Shown: piece by piece, positions 28,170-37,593 of the stretch
Numbering within the stretch: the stretch's first letter is position 1
How the letters are laid out: each line of letters starts with the position of its first letter
Origin: Paludibacter sp.
GTDB taxonomy: Bacteria > Bacteroidota > Bacteroidia > Bacteroidales > Paludibacteraceae
Length of the DNA stretch: 64,000 bases
NCBI GenBank assembly: GCA_019163375.1
Contig: JAFLKK010000008.1
Location: 310,001 to 374,000, forward strand
Reading direction: 5' to 3'
Notes under the pieces: model-generated
What the model was told of the DNA's origin: nothing
The model's database searches: none
The model's input: only the letters and a program-made list of their open reading frames with translations
Program-made: the position numbers and the translations under genes

Positions 28170-28973
28170 TTATCGTCTATTACTTTTCATCAATAATCTC
28201 TTAAACGCATTAGCCTTACTGCGTACATTTAGTGCACCATCATCATCTTTAAAATACATCCATTTAAAATCTGAAGGAATAGTGTTCGACATCCTCATTG
28301 TTACATCACCTGTGGTTTTTGAAACTTTCTCTATCTTAAGAACTATTTCATTCCACCCTTTCTTATATTTTATATCATAAATAATAGTTCCCGTAAAACC
28401 ATCTACAGTTCCATCACACATTCCTCTTTGTGTAACTTCTCTATCGGCATAGATAAACAATGATAATGCAACGCCCTGTAGCTTGGAGAAATCAATATCA
28501 AAATCTAGTAAAATACTATCCAAAGTAATATCTGTCAGTGAAGCGCTATCCAAACCTGCCAGTAAAGTGCTATCAAAAGTAATAGTTATTAACGAATTAA
28601 TACTCGTAGTAATATTTGTTCTCATCAATTCCCCTTCTTGTCCATTATGGTAAGCAACAATATCAACCGGTTCACTAATTAGTGCCTCTGCATCACTAAC
28701 CTGAACCCCACTTATTGCACCAATCTCCGAGAAATAAGGCGTCATAGGAATTGGTAATATAATTGAAAAATCTCCAACCTTCGACACTTTTGCAATAAAA
28801 TCATCATTAAATGTGATTGATTCAGCAGGACTTGCTGCATAGTTTACAATCGTACCATGAATAAATCCACTGCTTGTTATTGAACTCTCCGCCGATGGTA
28901 CATTTTCATCTTTTCCGCAGCTGTATACAGCTGCAACAACTACAAATAAAACTACTTTGAAAGTTATTTTCAT
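28170..28973 (-). CDS. Putative lipoprotein, unknown function
   Basis: From the ATG ending at 28973 the 267-residue product begins MKITFKVVLFVVVAAVYSCGKDE, a lipoprotein signal with lipobox cysteine C19. The mature part is rich in beta-strand-like stretches and contains an internal SITFDSTLLAGLDSASLTDITLDSILLDF low-complexity segment (only part is distinctive). I do not recognise a family. The ORF track's start 12 codons earlier is not part of the signal peptide. Its upstream region is nearly identical to that of the next gene. Confidence 0.7.
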   Translation of the reverse strand: MKITFKVVLFVVVAAVYSCGKDENVPSAESSITSSGFIHGTIVNYAASPAESITFNDDFIAKVSKVGDFSIILPIPMTPYFSEIGAISGVQVSDAEALISEPVDIVAYHNGQEGELMRTNITTSINSLITITFDSTLLAGLDSASLTDITLDSILLDFDIDFSKLQGVALSLFIYADREVTQRGMCDGTVDGFTGTIIYDIKYKKGWNEIVLKIEKVSKTTGDVTMRMSNTIPSDFKWMYFKDDDGALNVRSKANAFKRLLMKSNRR

Positions 28974-29115
28974 AATTAAACTTTGGTTATATTCGCCATT
29001 CTTTGGCATTATCCCCCTACTCTTATGACGGATTTTCGGGTTACTCCATTTTCTTTATAAACTAAAGGTGCACAACTATATAAAGTTATGCTACCAGATT
29101 AGTTTAATCCCACTA

Positions 29116-29146
29116 CAAATATAGTGAGTTAATTTGACACTGTCAA
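29116..29146 (-). promoter_or_regulatory. Promoter of the lipoprotein gene
   Basis: Minus strand reads TTG-N20-TATATTTG; predicted leader of about 136 bases before the start codon. Confidence 0.8.
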
Positions 29147-29282
29147 CAAATACGAGATGTATTTTTAATATTATTTTTATAAAATACGAAATTGTTATTA
29201 TCAATAACTACTACATACAGAAGTTGATGAGATGACGGAACCCGACAACGGCCTTGCACCTGTCAGCATCCCCAAAATACGA

Positions 29283-29320
29283 AAAACCCCCTTGTCGCTC
29301 TAAAAGTGACAAAGGGGTTT
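29283..29320 (-). terminator. Terminator of the 29350-30171 gene
   Basis: AACCCCCTTGTC/GACAAAGGGGTT hairpin, same family as the three other minus-strand terminators in this region. Confidence 0.82.
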
Positions 29321-29349
29321 GATTAGTTAGAATGTGCAGCAACGAATAA

Positions 29350-30171
29350 CTATTTTACTCCAAAATCAAATACCTTTCCAGCTGACCCTCCAGGATTTGA
29401 ATTTCCTGCTGACAGAAAACAGTATTCACCTACCTCTAGATCGACATTTGGAGTAACTTTATACACTCCGGATTTTAATTTCTCAACATTAAAACGAATT
29501 CTTAATTTATCGTCAACTCCCATTGAAACGCCTGAGTAGGCATTCATTGAACCAATAACAAATTCCCTGTTCTTTTTCTTTGAACTTAATTTTATTAAAA
29601 TAAATTCATTTGGACTGGATGAAGACGAAAACCAAGAGGTAGATGCATTTAAGCTCTGCCCTTTTTCAAAATAAAAATAAAACACTGGTTTTGTCTCAAA
29701 GATTTGTAAGAGTGCTGTAGGTGCATCAATTGTCGATTTCATTTTTGTTTTGGCAATTCCATAGGTCATCTGCGTCATAATACCACTACCCATTTTTGTT
29801 TGCGAACAAACTGTAGGTTCTATTGATTTCATTTCTGTTTTACCCTCATTAACCATCAAATAATAAACTCCCGATTCATGAGCTGCATTTGGGTCATTAA
29901 TATCACTTGTTGCATTTTCTTTATTGCCTGAAGCATCTACCATTGCACTTGTAATCTCATCCGGAATTTTGTCATCTTTCATTTTAATTAAAGCGTCAAT
30001 CGAAACGTCAAAATTAGTTTTAGATGTTTTGATTTTACTAATAATGATTGAAGGAGATAGTCCTTTTTGAAGAAGTGTAATTACAGTAGCGTTTGTAAGT
30101 ACTTCATCATTAATTTGTCCAGAAACTGTTACACTAAACAGTAAAGCGAAAATGAAGAATAATTTGTTCAT
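29350..30171 (-). CDS. Secreted protein of unknown function
   Basis: The 273-residue product has a signal peptide ending near VSGQ (about residue 19). Residues 25-80 contain a helical motif (VITLLQKGLSPSIIISKIK, then DALIKMKDDKIPDEI) that I have seen in Bacteroidetes secreted proteins without a known role. The remainder looks beta-rich. No lipobox cysteine. It has its own copy of the duplicated promoter and terminator, so it is transcribed alone. Confidence 0.72.
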   Translation of the reverse strand: MNKLFFIFALLFSVTVSGQINDEVLTNATVITLLQKGLSPSIIISKIKTSKTNFDVSIDALIKMKDDKIPDEITSAMVDASGNKENATSDINDPNAAHESGVYYLMVNEGKTEMKSIEPTVCSQTKMGSGIMTQMTYGIAKTKMKSTIDAPTALLQIFETKPVFYFYFEKGQSLNASTSWFSSSSSPNEFILIKLSSKKKNREFVIGSMNAYSGVSMGVDDKLRIRFNVEKLKSGVYKVTPNVDLEVGEYCFLSAGNSNPGGSAGKVFDFGVK

Positions 30172-30327
30172 GAATGTGATTTTTACTATTTTGCCTACTC
30201 TACAGCTTTTCGGCTTACGCTCCCTATTCTTTATCGGGCTTAGGGTTATTCCGTTTTGAATCTAAATTAAATAAATAAGCAATTTTACATTGCAAAATCC
30301 ATGCCATTTTTTAGTCAAATTCCGCCA

Positions 30328-30358
30328 CAAATATAGTGAGTTAATTTGACACTGTCAA
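30328..30358 (-). promoter_or_regulatory. Promoter of the 29350-30171 gene
   Basis: TTG-N20-TATATTTG on the minus strand, identical to the promoter at 29116-29146; predicted leader about 150 bases. Confidence 0.8.
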
Positions 30359-30475
30359 CAAATTCGAGATATATTTTTAATATTATTTTTATAAAATACG
30401 AAATTGTTATTATCAATAACTACTACATACAGAAGTTGATGAGATGACGGCACCTGTCAGCATCCCAAGAATACG

Positions 30476-30514
30476 AAAAACCCCCTTGTCGCTCTCGAGT
30501 GACAAGGGGGTTTT
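30476..30514 (-). terminator. Terminator of the GH20 gene
   Basis: AAAACCCCCTTGTC/GACAAGGGGGTTTT hairpin, followed on the minus strand by a T run. Confidence 0.88.
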
Positions 30515-30536
30515 GGAATAAGTACTATCTGTTGGG

Positions 30537-32891
30537 TTACCACGCTCCTATTTCGTCCACAAACAGGGTGCTGCTGCCACCCACTCTGGGGAAATCGAGT
30601 GGACTGTCGGGGGCTTTTTTGAGCACCACTTTCAGGAAGCGAACACGCACAGGTGGGAAAATCATCAGCGGACGATACACTTCCCAAATGGGAGCGGTGG
30701 GGTGAGTCGTTGTATTGTCGGCAATAAGATTATATTGTTTACCGTCGAGCGACCCATACAATTGTATTTCGGGCGAAATGGCTACTCCAAGAGCTGTGGC
30801 GTGAAGCATGCCTATCGAAAATTTCTCGATAGTAACGGAATTCAAAGCATAGGTACACTCAAAAATAATCTCGCGGTCGGCACCTTTGCCCAGCGCCACC
30901 CACTGATTGGTAACTTTTGCATTGCCTTCCCTCCCATCGGTCAGCGCATTGGCATTACCCCCATCGTACCACCCGCTAGCCACATTTTTGGTATAACTCA
31001 GCCCCGTGAGTTTACTCACCACAAAAGAGCCTGAAGTAGCTTTGCCAATCATTTTACCGTTTAGAAAAGCCGCAGCAGTAAATCTTACAGAAGCATCAAT
31101 CGCAAAGGGGCGAATGTACAAGGCATCAGTTACTGTGGGTGTCTTGCCGGTGGTATTATAATGAATCTGTACATCGGGGTGATCGCACAGCAAGGCTATT
31201 CGCAACTTCCTGTCGGCAGTAGGTGTAGACTGAAACTGCACATCGAAAAATGCACGGCCAGGCTGCATGTTCAACTTGTTCAACCGATCAAAATCGGCCG
31301 ACATACGGCTACGAAAGCTATCCCAGTTACGATTCTCTTTACTTCCCCATACCACTTCGGCCATGGCCGACACGCGCGGAAAAGCCATATACTCAACCCG
31401 CTCGGACGTAGGCATATACTCCGTCCACACATTGGCCTGCGCACCCAGCACATGTTTGGCTTCGTCGGCAGTCAGCTCGGCTGGTATCGGTTCATATTCG
31501 TACACCATTTTCAGGGGCAAAAAACCGCCGATAGTTGTTGGCTCATTCAACGGTTCGGCCTGGTATTTATCCAGATAACAATGCGTACCCGGAGTCATAA
31601 TCACATCATGACCGCTTTTGGCTGCTGCCACACCACCCTGCGTACCGCGCCATGACATCACGGTGGCGTTAGGCGCCAATCCACCATCCAAAATTTCATC
31701 CCAACCTATGATTTGTCGACCTTTAGAATTCGCAAATTGCTCGATGCGCTCTACAAAATAGCTTTGCAACTCTTCTTCATTTTTTAAATTCCGGCGTTTG
31801 ATAAGCGCCTGACAATCGGTACATACTTTCCATCGATCTTTCAGACATTCGTCGCCACCGACGTGAATGTACTTGCCGGGGAAAATATCCATAACCTCAG
31901 TCAATACATTCTCCAGAAAATCAAAAGTTGTTTCACGCGGACAGAACACTTCAGTGAAAATACCCCACTTGGTAGCCACTTTTATGGTCGAATCCTGTGT
32001 GCACGACAGATACGGATAGGCAGCAATAGCTGCTTGCGCATGTCCGGGCAACTCAATCTCTGGAATCACTGTGATAAAACGCGCCTTTGCATACGCTACC
32101 ACCTCGCGGGCTTCAGCCTGCGTATAAAATCCACCGTAAGGTTTTCCATCGTATTGCTGTGGATAGCGATCGAAATAGTAGCCTTCAAGCGTTTCGCTGC
32201 GCTTAGAGCCTACCTCGGTCAGGCGGGGATATTTTTTTATCTCAATGCGCCAGCCCTGATCATCGGTGAGATGCCAGTGAAAAGTATTGAGCTTATGAAT
32301 GGCCATTGCATCAATGTATCTTTTGATGAATGATAGCGGGAAGAAGTGACGACTAACATCCAGATGCAATCCACGGTATGCAAACCGGGGCACATCACTT
32401 ATAAGCACACACGGCACCACCCACCTGTTTAGTATCGATCGCTTTTGGACGTAAATATCGGTAGGCAATAGCTGATAGAGCGATTGTAAACCATAAAAAA
32501 AGCCGTTGCCAGCTTGCGCACTTAATTTGATATTTTGTGGCGAGATTTGCAAGTCGTAAGCCTCTGTATTTACATCGGGACTGGTTATTTGTTGAAAAAT
32601 TACAGCGTTAGTCGCGCCAGTTTTGCTATTGTGCTGAACATCTAATTTGATGCCGGTCACCAATGCAAACCGGGTAGCAAACTGCTGCGCCAGTTTCATC
32701 ACTTCGGGTTTGTTTGGACAAAGAATTACGGTCTTTTTATTAAACGTAAACATCCCACTTTGAGGTATCAATTTTTGGGGATAAGGAATAATATTATATT
32801 CGCTTGCAACAAGATGGCTAAAACCGGCAGCACCTACCAGAAAGAAAAAACCGACAAAAATGCGTTGTAAAGATGAAGGTAATTTTATCAT
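30537..32891 (-). CDS. GH20 beta-N-acetylhexosaminidase, secreted
   Basis: The 784-residue enzyme has a signal peptide, a GH20b N-terminal domain (NIIPYPQKLIP), and a catalytic barrel with the Asp-Glu pair in HVGGDECLKDRW (about residue 345). FHWHLTDDQGWRIEIK and the WDEIL motif are typical of the family. A chitobiase-like C-terminal domain (IHYNTTGKTPTVTDALY) and a final F5/8-type-C-like carbohydrate-binding module follow. It trims terminal GlcNAc/GalNAc from glycans in the periplasm or on the surface. A -7 box TATATTTG at 32922-32929 (minus) overlaps the ORF-track start at 32924, so I start at 32891. Confidence 0.94.
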   Translation of the reverse strand: MIKLPSSLQRIFVGFFFLVGAAGFSHLVASEYNIIPYPQKLIPQSGMFTFNKKTVILCPNKPEVMKLAQQFATRFALVTGIKLDVQHNSKTGATNAVIFQQITSPDVNTEAYDLQISPQNIKLSAQAGNGFFYGLQSLYQLLPTDIYVQKRSILNRWVVPCVLISDVPRFAYRGLHLDVSRHFFPLSFIKRYIDAMAIHKLNTFHWHLTDDQGWRIEIKKYPRLTEVGSKRSETLEGYYFDRYPQQYDGKPYGGFYTQAEAREVVAYAKARFITVIPEIELPGHAQAAIAAYPYLSCTQDSTIKVATKWGIFTEVFCPRETTFDFLENVLTEVMDIFPGKYIHVGGDECLKDRWKVCTDCQALIKRRNLKNEEELQSYFVERIEQFANSKGRQIIGWDEILDGGLAPNATVMSWRGTQGGVAAAKSGHDVIMTPGTHCYLDKYQAEPLNEPTTIGGFLPLKMVYEYEPIPAELTADEAKHVLGAQANVWTEYMPTSERVEYMAFPRVSAMAEVVWGSKENRNWDSFRSRMSADFDRLNKLNMQPGRAFFDVQFQSTPTADRKLRIALLCDHPDVQIHYNTTGKTPTVTDALYIRPFAIDASVRFTAAAFLNGKMIGKATSGSFVVSKLTGLSYTKNVASGWYDGGNANALTDGREGNAKVTNQWVALGKGADREIIFECTYALNSVTIEKFSIGMLHATALGVAISPEIQLYGSLDGKQYNLIADNTTTHPTAPIWEVYRPLMIFPPVRVRFLKVVLKKAPDSPLDFPRVGGSSTLFVDEIGAW

Positions 32892-32921
32892 ATCACTATT
32901 TGTTTTTGTATTTTGCTTGCA

Positions 32922-32929
32922 CAAATATA
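32922..32929 (-). promoter_or_regulatory. -7 element of the GH20 gene promoter
   Basis: TATATTTG on the minus strand, 30 bases from the chosen start; no clear TTG at -33. Confidence 0.55.
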
Positions 32930-33153
32930 CGATATTTTTAATAGTTTATCTTAAAATACAAACCCATTATTTGCACAAATAGATATAGATTAACTGTTTT
33001 GTAATAACAATGCAATCAACGCACTTTTATATCTGACTAAATATCAGTAATATAAAAACAGCACACTCACATGTAAAAAAAAACATTCGACAAAGTCGGC
33101 CAAAAAAGAATAATTTCTTACTTTAGTGGTCTGAAAACTAACATAAAAACAGT

Positions 33154-33774
33154 ATGCTAATAATTGGAATTGCGGGCGGCACAGGATCGGGAAAATCAAC
33201 TGTTGTTCGTAAAATTTTAGAACGTTTACCTCAGGGCGAAGTAGTCATTCTTCCACAAGATTCGTATTATCGGGATAGCAGTCATCTCCCGTTGGAAGAG
33301 CGGTTGGAGATCAACTTCGATCATCCCGATTCGATTGAATTTGAGTTATTAGTAAAGCATTTGAAAGAGCTTAAAAAGGGTAAAACTATTGAACAGCCCA
33401 TCTACTCCTATCTCACTTGCACCCGTGCCACCGAAACTATTCCTATAGCACCCTGCCATGTTATCATTGTAGAGGGAATTTTGGTACTTACCAATCCCGA
33501 ATTGCGCGAGATGATGGATTTGAAAGTATTTGTCGATGCGGATGCTGATGATCGACTGATTCGCGTGATCAATCGCGACATTGTGGAACGCGGACGATCG
33601 GTAAACAAGGTTATGGAACGCTACGAATGTACTGTAAAACCAATGCACCAGCAATTCATTGAGCCCTCAAAACGCTTTGCCGACCTTATCATTCCGCAAG
33701 GCGGCAACAACCATATTGCCATTGACATCTTAACCAAGTATATCCTCAGCAGACAACTATCAGTGAACAGTTGA
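33154..33774 (+). CDS. udk: Uridine kinase
   Basis: Udk phosphorylates uridine and cytidine in pyrimidine salvage. The 206-residue length is normal. The P-loop GGTGSGKSTVV, the substrate-binding PQDSYYRD and the NFDHPDS motif are all present. The 262-base gap before it shows no promoter that I would defend. It leads a run of plus-strand housekeeping genes separated by repeat-filled gaps. Confidence 0.96.
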   Translation: MLIIGIAGGTGSGKSTVVRKILERLPQGEVVILPQDSYYRDSSHLPLEERLEINFDHPDSIEFELLVKHLKELKKGKTIEQPIYSYLTCTRATETIPIAPCHVIIVEGILVLTNPELREMMDLKVFVDADADDRLIRVINRDIVERGRSVNKVMERYECTVKPMHQQFIEPSKRFADLIIPQGGNNHIAIDILTKYILSRQLSVNS

Positions 33775-33903
33775 TAGTTGATAATTGATAGTTGATAGTT
33801 GACAATTATCGACTTGCTGCCTATTGATAACTGTTTACTGATGACTGATGACTGATAACTATTAACTGAAAACTGTTAACTGAAAACTGATAACTGAAAA
33901 GCT
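33768..33903. repeat. Short tandem-repeat tract of TTGATAGT- and ACTGATAAC-type units
   Basis: The left half repeats (T)TGATAGTTGA/TGATAATTGA, the right half ACTGATAACT/GACTGATGA/TAACTGAAAA, so the halves are partly complementary. Weaker tracts of the same kind lie at 22160-22200, 25325-25395, 34645-34712, 56852-56905 and 57349-57380. Confidence 0.8.
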
Positions 33904-33904
33904 T

Positions 33905-34651
33905 ATGTTGAAAAGCGACTTACAAAAAATCATGTTTCTGGACATAGAAACGGTGCCGCAAACTGCCGACTATTCGCAACTGTCGGAGGCATTGGCGCAT
34001 AGTTGGGACGATAAGTTCAAGCTCATTCAGGCACGTATGCCCGAGAAATACACCGATGAAACTTCTGCGAGTGAAGCGTTTAATTCGAGCGCAGGCATCT
34101 ATTCCGAATTTGGAAAAATCGTTTGTATATCAGTAGGATTTATCCATTTTCAGGGTGTAGAAATGCACATTCGTACCAAATCATTTGCCAATGATGATGA
34201 ACGACAATTGCTCATTGAATTCACGCATCTTATCGCCAAATTTTGCACCACTAAAGAGCACACACTCTGCGGACATAACGTAAAAGAGTTTGATATTCCG
34301 TATATTTGCAGACGAATGCTGATAAACGGATTGGCTTTACCCGCCATTTTTCAGATTGCCGGTAAAAAACCATGGGAAATAAATTTTATCGACACCTTGG
34401 AATTGTGGAAGTTTGGCGACTATAAAAATTATACTTCGCTCAAACTGCTTACAGCTGTTTTCAATATCCCTACACCAAAAGACGATATCGATGGAAGTCA
34501 GGTGGCGGAAGTTTATTACAAAGAAAAGAACCTCAACAGAATAGCCACCTACTGTCAGAAAGATGTGCTTGCCACCGCACAGGTTTTTCTGCGAATGAAC
34601 GGGTTTGAACTAATTAAAGATCAAAATATTGAGCACGTTCAAAACAGTTGA
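33905..34651 (+). CDS. Predicted 3'-5' exonuclease (DNA polymerase B exonuclease-like, DEDDy)
   Basis: The 248-residue protein shows the three exonuclease motifs: FLDIETVP (Exo I, D-E), GHNVKEFDIPYICRR (Exo II, D) and YCQKDVLAT (Exo III, Y-x3-D). It matches the PolB-like exonuclease family (PF10108 as I recall) found as a stand-alone protein in Bacteroidetes. Probably acts in DNA repair or nucleic-acid turnover; its substrate is not known from the sequence. Confidence 0.88.
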   Translation: MLKSDLQKIMFLDIETVPQTADYSQLSEALAHSWDDKFKLIQARMPEKYTDETSASEAFNSSAGIYSEFGKIVCISVGFIHFQGVEMHIRTKSFANDDERQLLIEFTHLIAKFCTTKEHTLCGHNVKEFDIPYICRRMLINGLALPAIFQIAGKKPWEINFIDTLELWKFGDYKNYTSLKLLTAVFNIPTPKDDIDGSQVAEVYYKEKNLNRIATYCQKDVLATAQVFLRMNGFELIKDQNIEHVQNS

Positions 34652-34718
34652 CAATTGAAAGTTGATAATTGACAACCGCAACTTTCAACTTTCAACTATT
34701 AACTATCAACTAATATCT

Positions 34719-36095
34719 ATGCGAATCACAAACCACATCATGCTCCTGTTATTTTCCGTTTTTTTGCTTGCTTCGTGCGGAGCAAAGAAAAAGGAGGTGG
34801 ATTTTGTGGCGCAAACTACCGATCTGAAAAAAATCATCAAATCCGACACACTACGGGTTGCAACCATGTACGGATCAACATCCTACTTTCTGTATCGCGA
34901 CGAAATGATGGGATTCGACTATGAAATGGTCAGCAATTTGGCCAGTAACCTGAATGTGAATCTCAAGATCAATATTGCCAAAAACGAAGAAGAGATGACA
35001 CAGTGGCTGCGCGAAGACAAAGTGGATATAGCCTGCTATAATTTTATTGAAACAAAAGCATTGAAAGAACACTTCCACTTTGTGGTACCTCAGTCGGAGT
35101 CCTATCAGGTGTTGGTCCAGAATTTAAGTGCCAATTCCTTATCTGATGTTTCTGAGCTGGCCGGCAAAAGTGTTTCTGTGAAAGCAAACAGCGTTTTTCA
35201 CCAACGATTGCAAGCAATTAACGACGAAATTGGTGGAACGATAAATATCGTTATAGCCGCCGACTCGCTCTCAAACGAAGATTTGATTGAAATGGTGGGC
35301 GAAAAAAAGATTGATTACACAATGGCTTATCACAACATGGCGTTGCTTCATAAATCCTTTTACCGGGATATAGATTGCCGAATGCCGGTAAGCTTCGGAC
35401 AGCGCAACGGTTGGTTGATTCGAAAAGGAAATCCCGACTTGCAAAAAGCCATCGAGACTTGGGATAAACTACCGGAAATTGTAGATTTAAAGTCCTCACT
35501 TTTCGATAAATACTGGGACGAAAGTCCATATTTTGCACTCAAAAGAATAAGAATCCCCAAAGGTGCCATATCACCTTTTGATCATTTATTTAAAAAATAC
35601 GCTCCCCTAATTGGTTGGGACTGGCAATTATTGGCCGCAGTGGCATTTCACGAATCGCGATTTGTTGCTACGGAAAAATCGTGGGCAGGTGCTGTAGGAC
35701 TTATGCAACTGATGCCACATACAGCATCTAATTTTGGACTAAACAGTACTACTAAATTAGACCCCGAAATGAATATCGAAGCAGGGGTTCAGTATATCAA
35801 GAGTTTAAGCATGACCTTCAGGCAAATTACTGACAAGAACGAGCGAATTAAATTTATATTGGCCGGCTATAACTCCGGCCCTGCACACATACTGGATGCC
35901 GTGGCTTTGGCTAAAAAACATGGAAAGAACCCTCAGATTTGGTTCGACAACGTAGAATATTATCTTCTCAAAAAAAGCGAGCCCGAATTTTATCAGGACA
36001 AAGTGGTAAAATATGGTTTCTTTAGGGGTAGAATAACAGCAAGATATGTGCATGATGTACTCGAAACAAGAGAAAAATACATGCGTCGAAAATAA
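34719..36095 (+). CDS. mltF: MltF-like membrane-bound lytic murein transglycosylase (lipoprotein)
   Basis: The 458-residue product has a lipoprotein signal with lipobox LASC (C20). An extracellular solute-binding-like domain (about 40-270; GFDYEMVSNLASNL) precedes a soluble lytic transglycosylase domain (about 290-430) with catalytic glutamate in AFHESRF and the GLMQLMP and AGYNSGPAH motifs. It cleaves peptidoglycan glycan strands from the outer membrane. The ORF track starts at 34662 inside a repeat tract; the ATG at 34719 directly precedes the signal peptide. Confidence 0.93.
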   Translation: MRITNHIMLLLFSVFLLASCGAKKKEVDFVAQTTDLKKIIKSDTLRVATMYGSTSYFLYRDEMMGFDYEMVSNLASNLNVNLKINIAKNEEEMTQWLREDKVDIACYNFIETKALKEHFHFVVPQSESYQVLVQNLSANSLSDVSELAGKSVSVKANSVFHQRLQAINDEIGGTINIVIAADSLSNEDLIEMVGEKKIDYTMAYHNMALLHKSFYRDIDCRMPVSFGQRNGWLIRKGNPDLQKAIETWDKLPEIVDLKSSLFDKYWDESPYFALKRIRIPKGAISPFDHLFKKYAPLIGWDWQLLAAVAFHESRFVATEKSWAGAVGLMQLMPHTASNFGLNSTTKLDPEMNIEAGVQYIKSLSMTFRQITDKNERIKFILAGYNSGPAHILDAVALAKKHGKNPQIWFDNVEYYLLKKSEPEFYQDKVVKYGFFRGRITARYVHDVLETREKYMRRK

Positions 36096-36177
36096 AAACT
36101 TAATTTTAGCGTTAAAAGTACGAAAGTGCTGCAACGTTAGATCTTAATATCTCATCTAATAATACAGTTATCAATTT

Positions 36178-37401
36178 ATGCCAAACAGTGAAATAATTTT
36201 AATCAGTATATCGGGCGATGACAAACCCGGAGTAACATCAGCAATTACAGAAATTTTAGGAAAATACGATGCCACCATTTTAGATATCGGTCAGGCGGAT
36301 ATTCATCACACGCTCTCACTGGGTATATTGTTCAAAATGTCGGACAATGCGGCATCAGGACATATTTTGAAAGAAGTTTTATTTAAATGCTCTGAATTGA
36401 GTGTAAATGTTCGTTTTACAACGGTAAGCGAAGAAAGATACACCAACTGGGTAGGCCGTCAGGGTAAAGGCAGATACATTGTTACTATTTTGGGCAAAAT
36501 AATTACTGCCAAACAATTATCAAAAGTAACAAAGGTAATCTCCGACCAAAATTTAAATATTGATTCTATCCGCCGCTTAACCGGTCGTCCAAGTCTGCAA
36601 ACGGAGGACGAAAATGCAATTCGTGCGTGTATGGAACTTTCGGTTCGTGGTGAGTTAGTCGATAAAAGTATACTTTCGGCACAGTTTTTGGCATATTCTG
36701 CCGAGCTTGGTATCGACATTTCATTCCAAAAAGATGATATGTTCCGCCGTAATCGCCGCTTGATATGTTTTGATATGGATTCTACACTTATCAAAACAGA
36801 GGTGATAGACGAACTTGCCGATCGTGCCGGTGTAGGCGAACAGGTGCGAGCCATTACCGAAGCAGCGATGCGTGGCGAAATTGATTTTACCGAGAGTTTC
36901 AAACAACGGGTGGCACTACTCGAAGGGTTGGACGAAAGCGTGATGGAGGACGTTGCAAAAAACCTTCCCATTATGGATGGTGCCGAACGACTGATGTCCA
37001 TTCTCAAAAAATGTGGCTTCAAAATTGCGATACTTTCGGGAGGTTTCACCTATTTCGGTAATCATCTGAAAAAACTGTTCGATGTGGATTATGTTTACGC
37101 CAACGAACTGGAAATTATCGATGGAAAACTTACCGGAAATCATGTGGGTGATATTGTTGATGGAAAGCGCAAAGCTGAATTGCTGAAACTTATTGCTCAG
37201 GTAGAGAAAATTGATTTGGAACAAGTAATTGCTGTAGGCGACGGCGCTAACGATTTGCCCATGTTGAACCTTGCCGGACTTGGAATTGCGTTCCATGCCA
37301 AACCAAAGGTGAAAGCCAATGCGCAACAATCTATTTCTACCATTGGACTGGATGGCGTATTGTACTTCTTAGGATTCAGAGATATACATATAGATAGTTA
37401 A
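36178..37401 (+). CDS. serB: Phosphoserine phosphatase with N-terminal ACT-like domains
   Basis: SerB makes serine from phosphoserine. Of its 407 residues, about 1-180 form two ACT-like regulatory domains (ILISISGDDKPGVTSAI; RYIVTILGKI). The HAD catalytic part has the nucleophile motif CFDMDSTLIKTEVIDELA, ILSGGFTYF and VGDGANDLPML. The ACT domains may bind serine for feedback control, as known in relatives; that is inference here. Confidence 0.95.
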   Translation: MPNSEIILISISGDDKPGVTSAITEILGKYDATILDIGQADIHHTLSLGILFKMSDNAASGHILKEVLFKCSELSVNVRFTTVSEERYTNWVGRQGKGRYIVTILGKIITAKQLSKVTKVISDQNLNIDSIRRLTGRPSLQTEDENAIRACMELSVRGELVDKSILSAQFLAYSAELGIDISFQKDDMFRRNRRLICFDMDSTLIKTEVIDELADRAGVGEQVRAITEAAMRGEIDFTESFKQRVALLEGLDESVMEDVAKNLPIMDGAERLMSILKKCGFKIAILSGGFTYFGNHLKKLFDVDYVYANELEIIDGKLTGNHVGDIVDGKRKAELLKLIAQVEKIDLEQVIAVGDGANDLPMLNLAGLGIAFHAKPKVKANAQQSISTIGLDGVLYFLGFRDIHIDS

Positions 37402-37593
37402 TAATTGAAGTTGTTGCTAATTGCAGGCATTACTCCAATTGAATAACATCAATGAGCAGATAAGTACCCGAAAAGCGGAAATGATTACAATTCATTTCAT
37501 TGTACAAAAATGTAATTCATTGGGCTTGTTTGTAATGAAAAGTAATGTCCCGATATATATAACGCAACAAAAACAACCTGTAACTAACTTATT

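Larger units (their letters stand above)
29115..29320 (-). repeat. Duplicated promoter/terminator intergenic cassette, copy A
   Basis: Bases 29115-29238 match 30327-30450 with only two differences over 124 bp. After an 18-bp insertion here, the match resumes as CACCTGTCAGCATCCC and runs into the terminator hairpin 29283-29320. It carries the promoter for the lipoprotein gene. Confidence 0.92.
30327..30516 (-). repeat. Duplicated promoter/terminator intergenic cassette, copy B
   Basis: Second copy of the cassette at 29115-29320, offset by exactly 1212 bases in the promoter part. It joins the promoter of the secreted-protein gene to the terminator of the GH20 gene. Confidence 0.92.

Noticed and set aside
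31161-31655. 164-residue plus-strand ORF opposite the GH20 gene
   Set aside because: Antisense shadow; the GH20 catalytic domain lies on the other strand.
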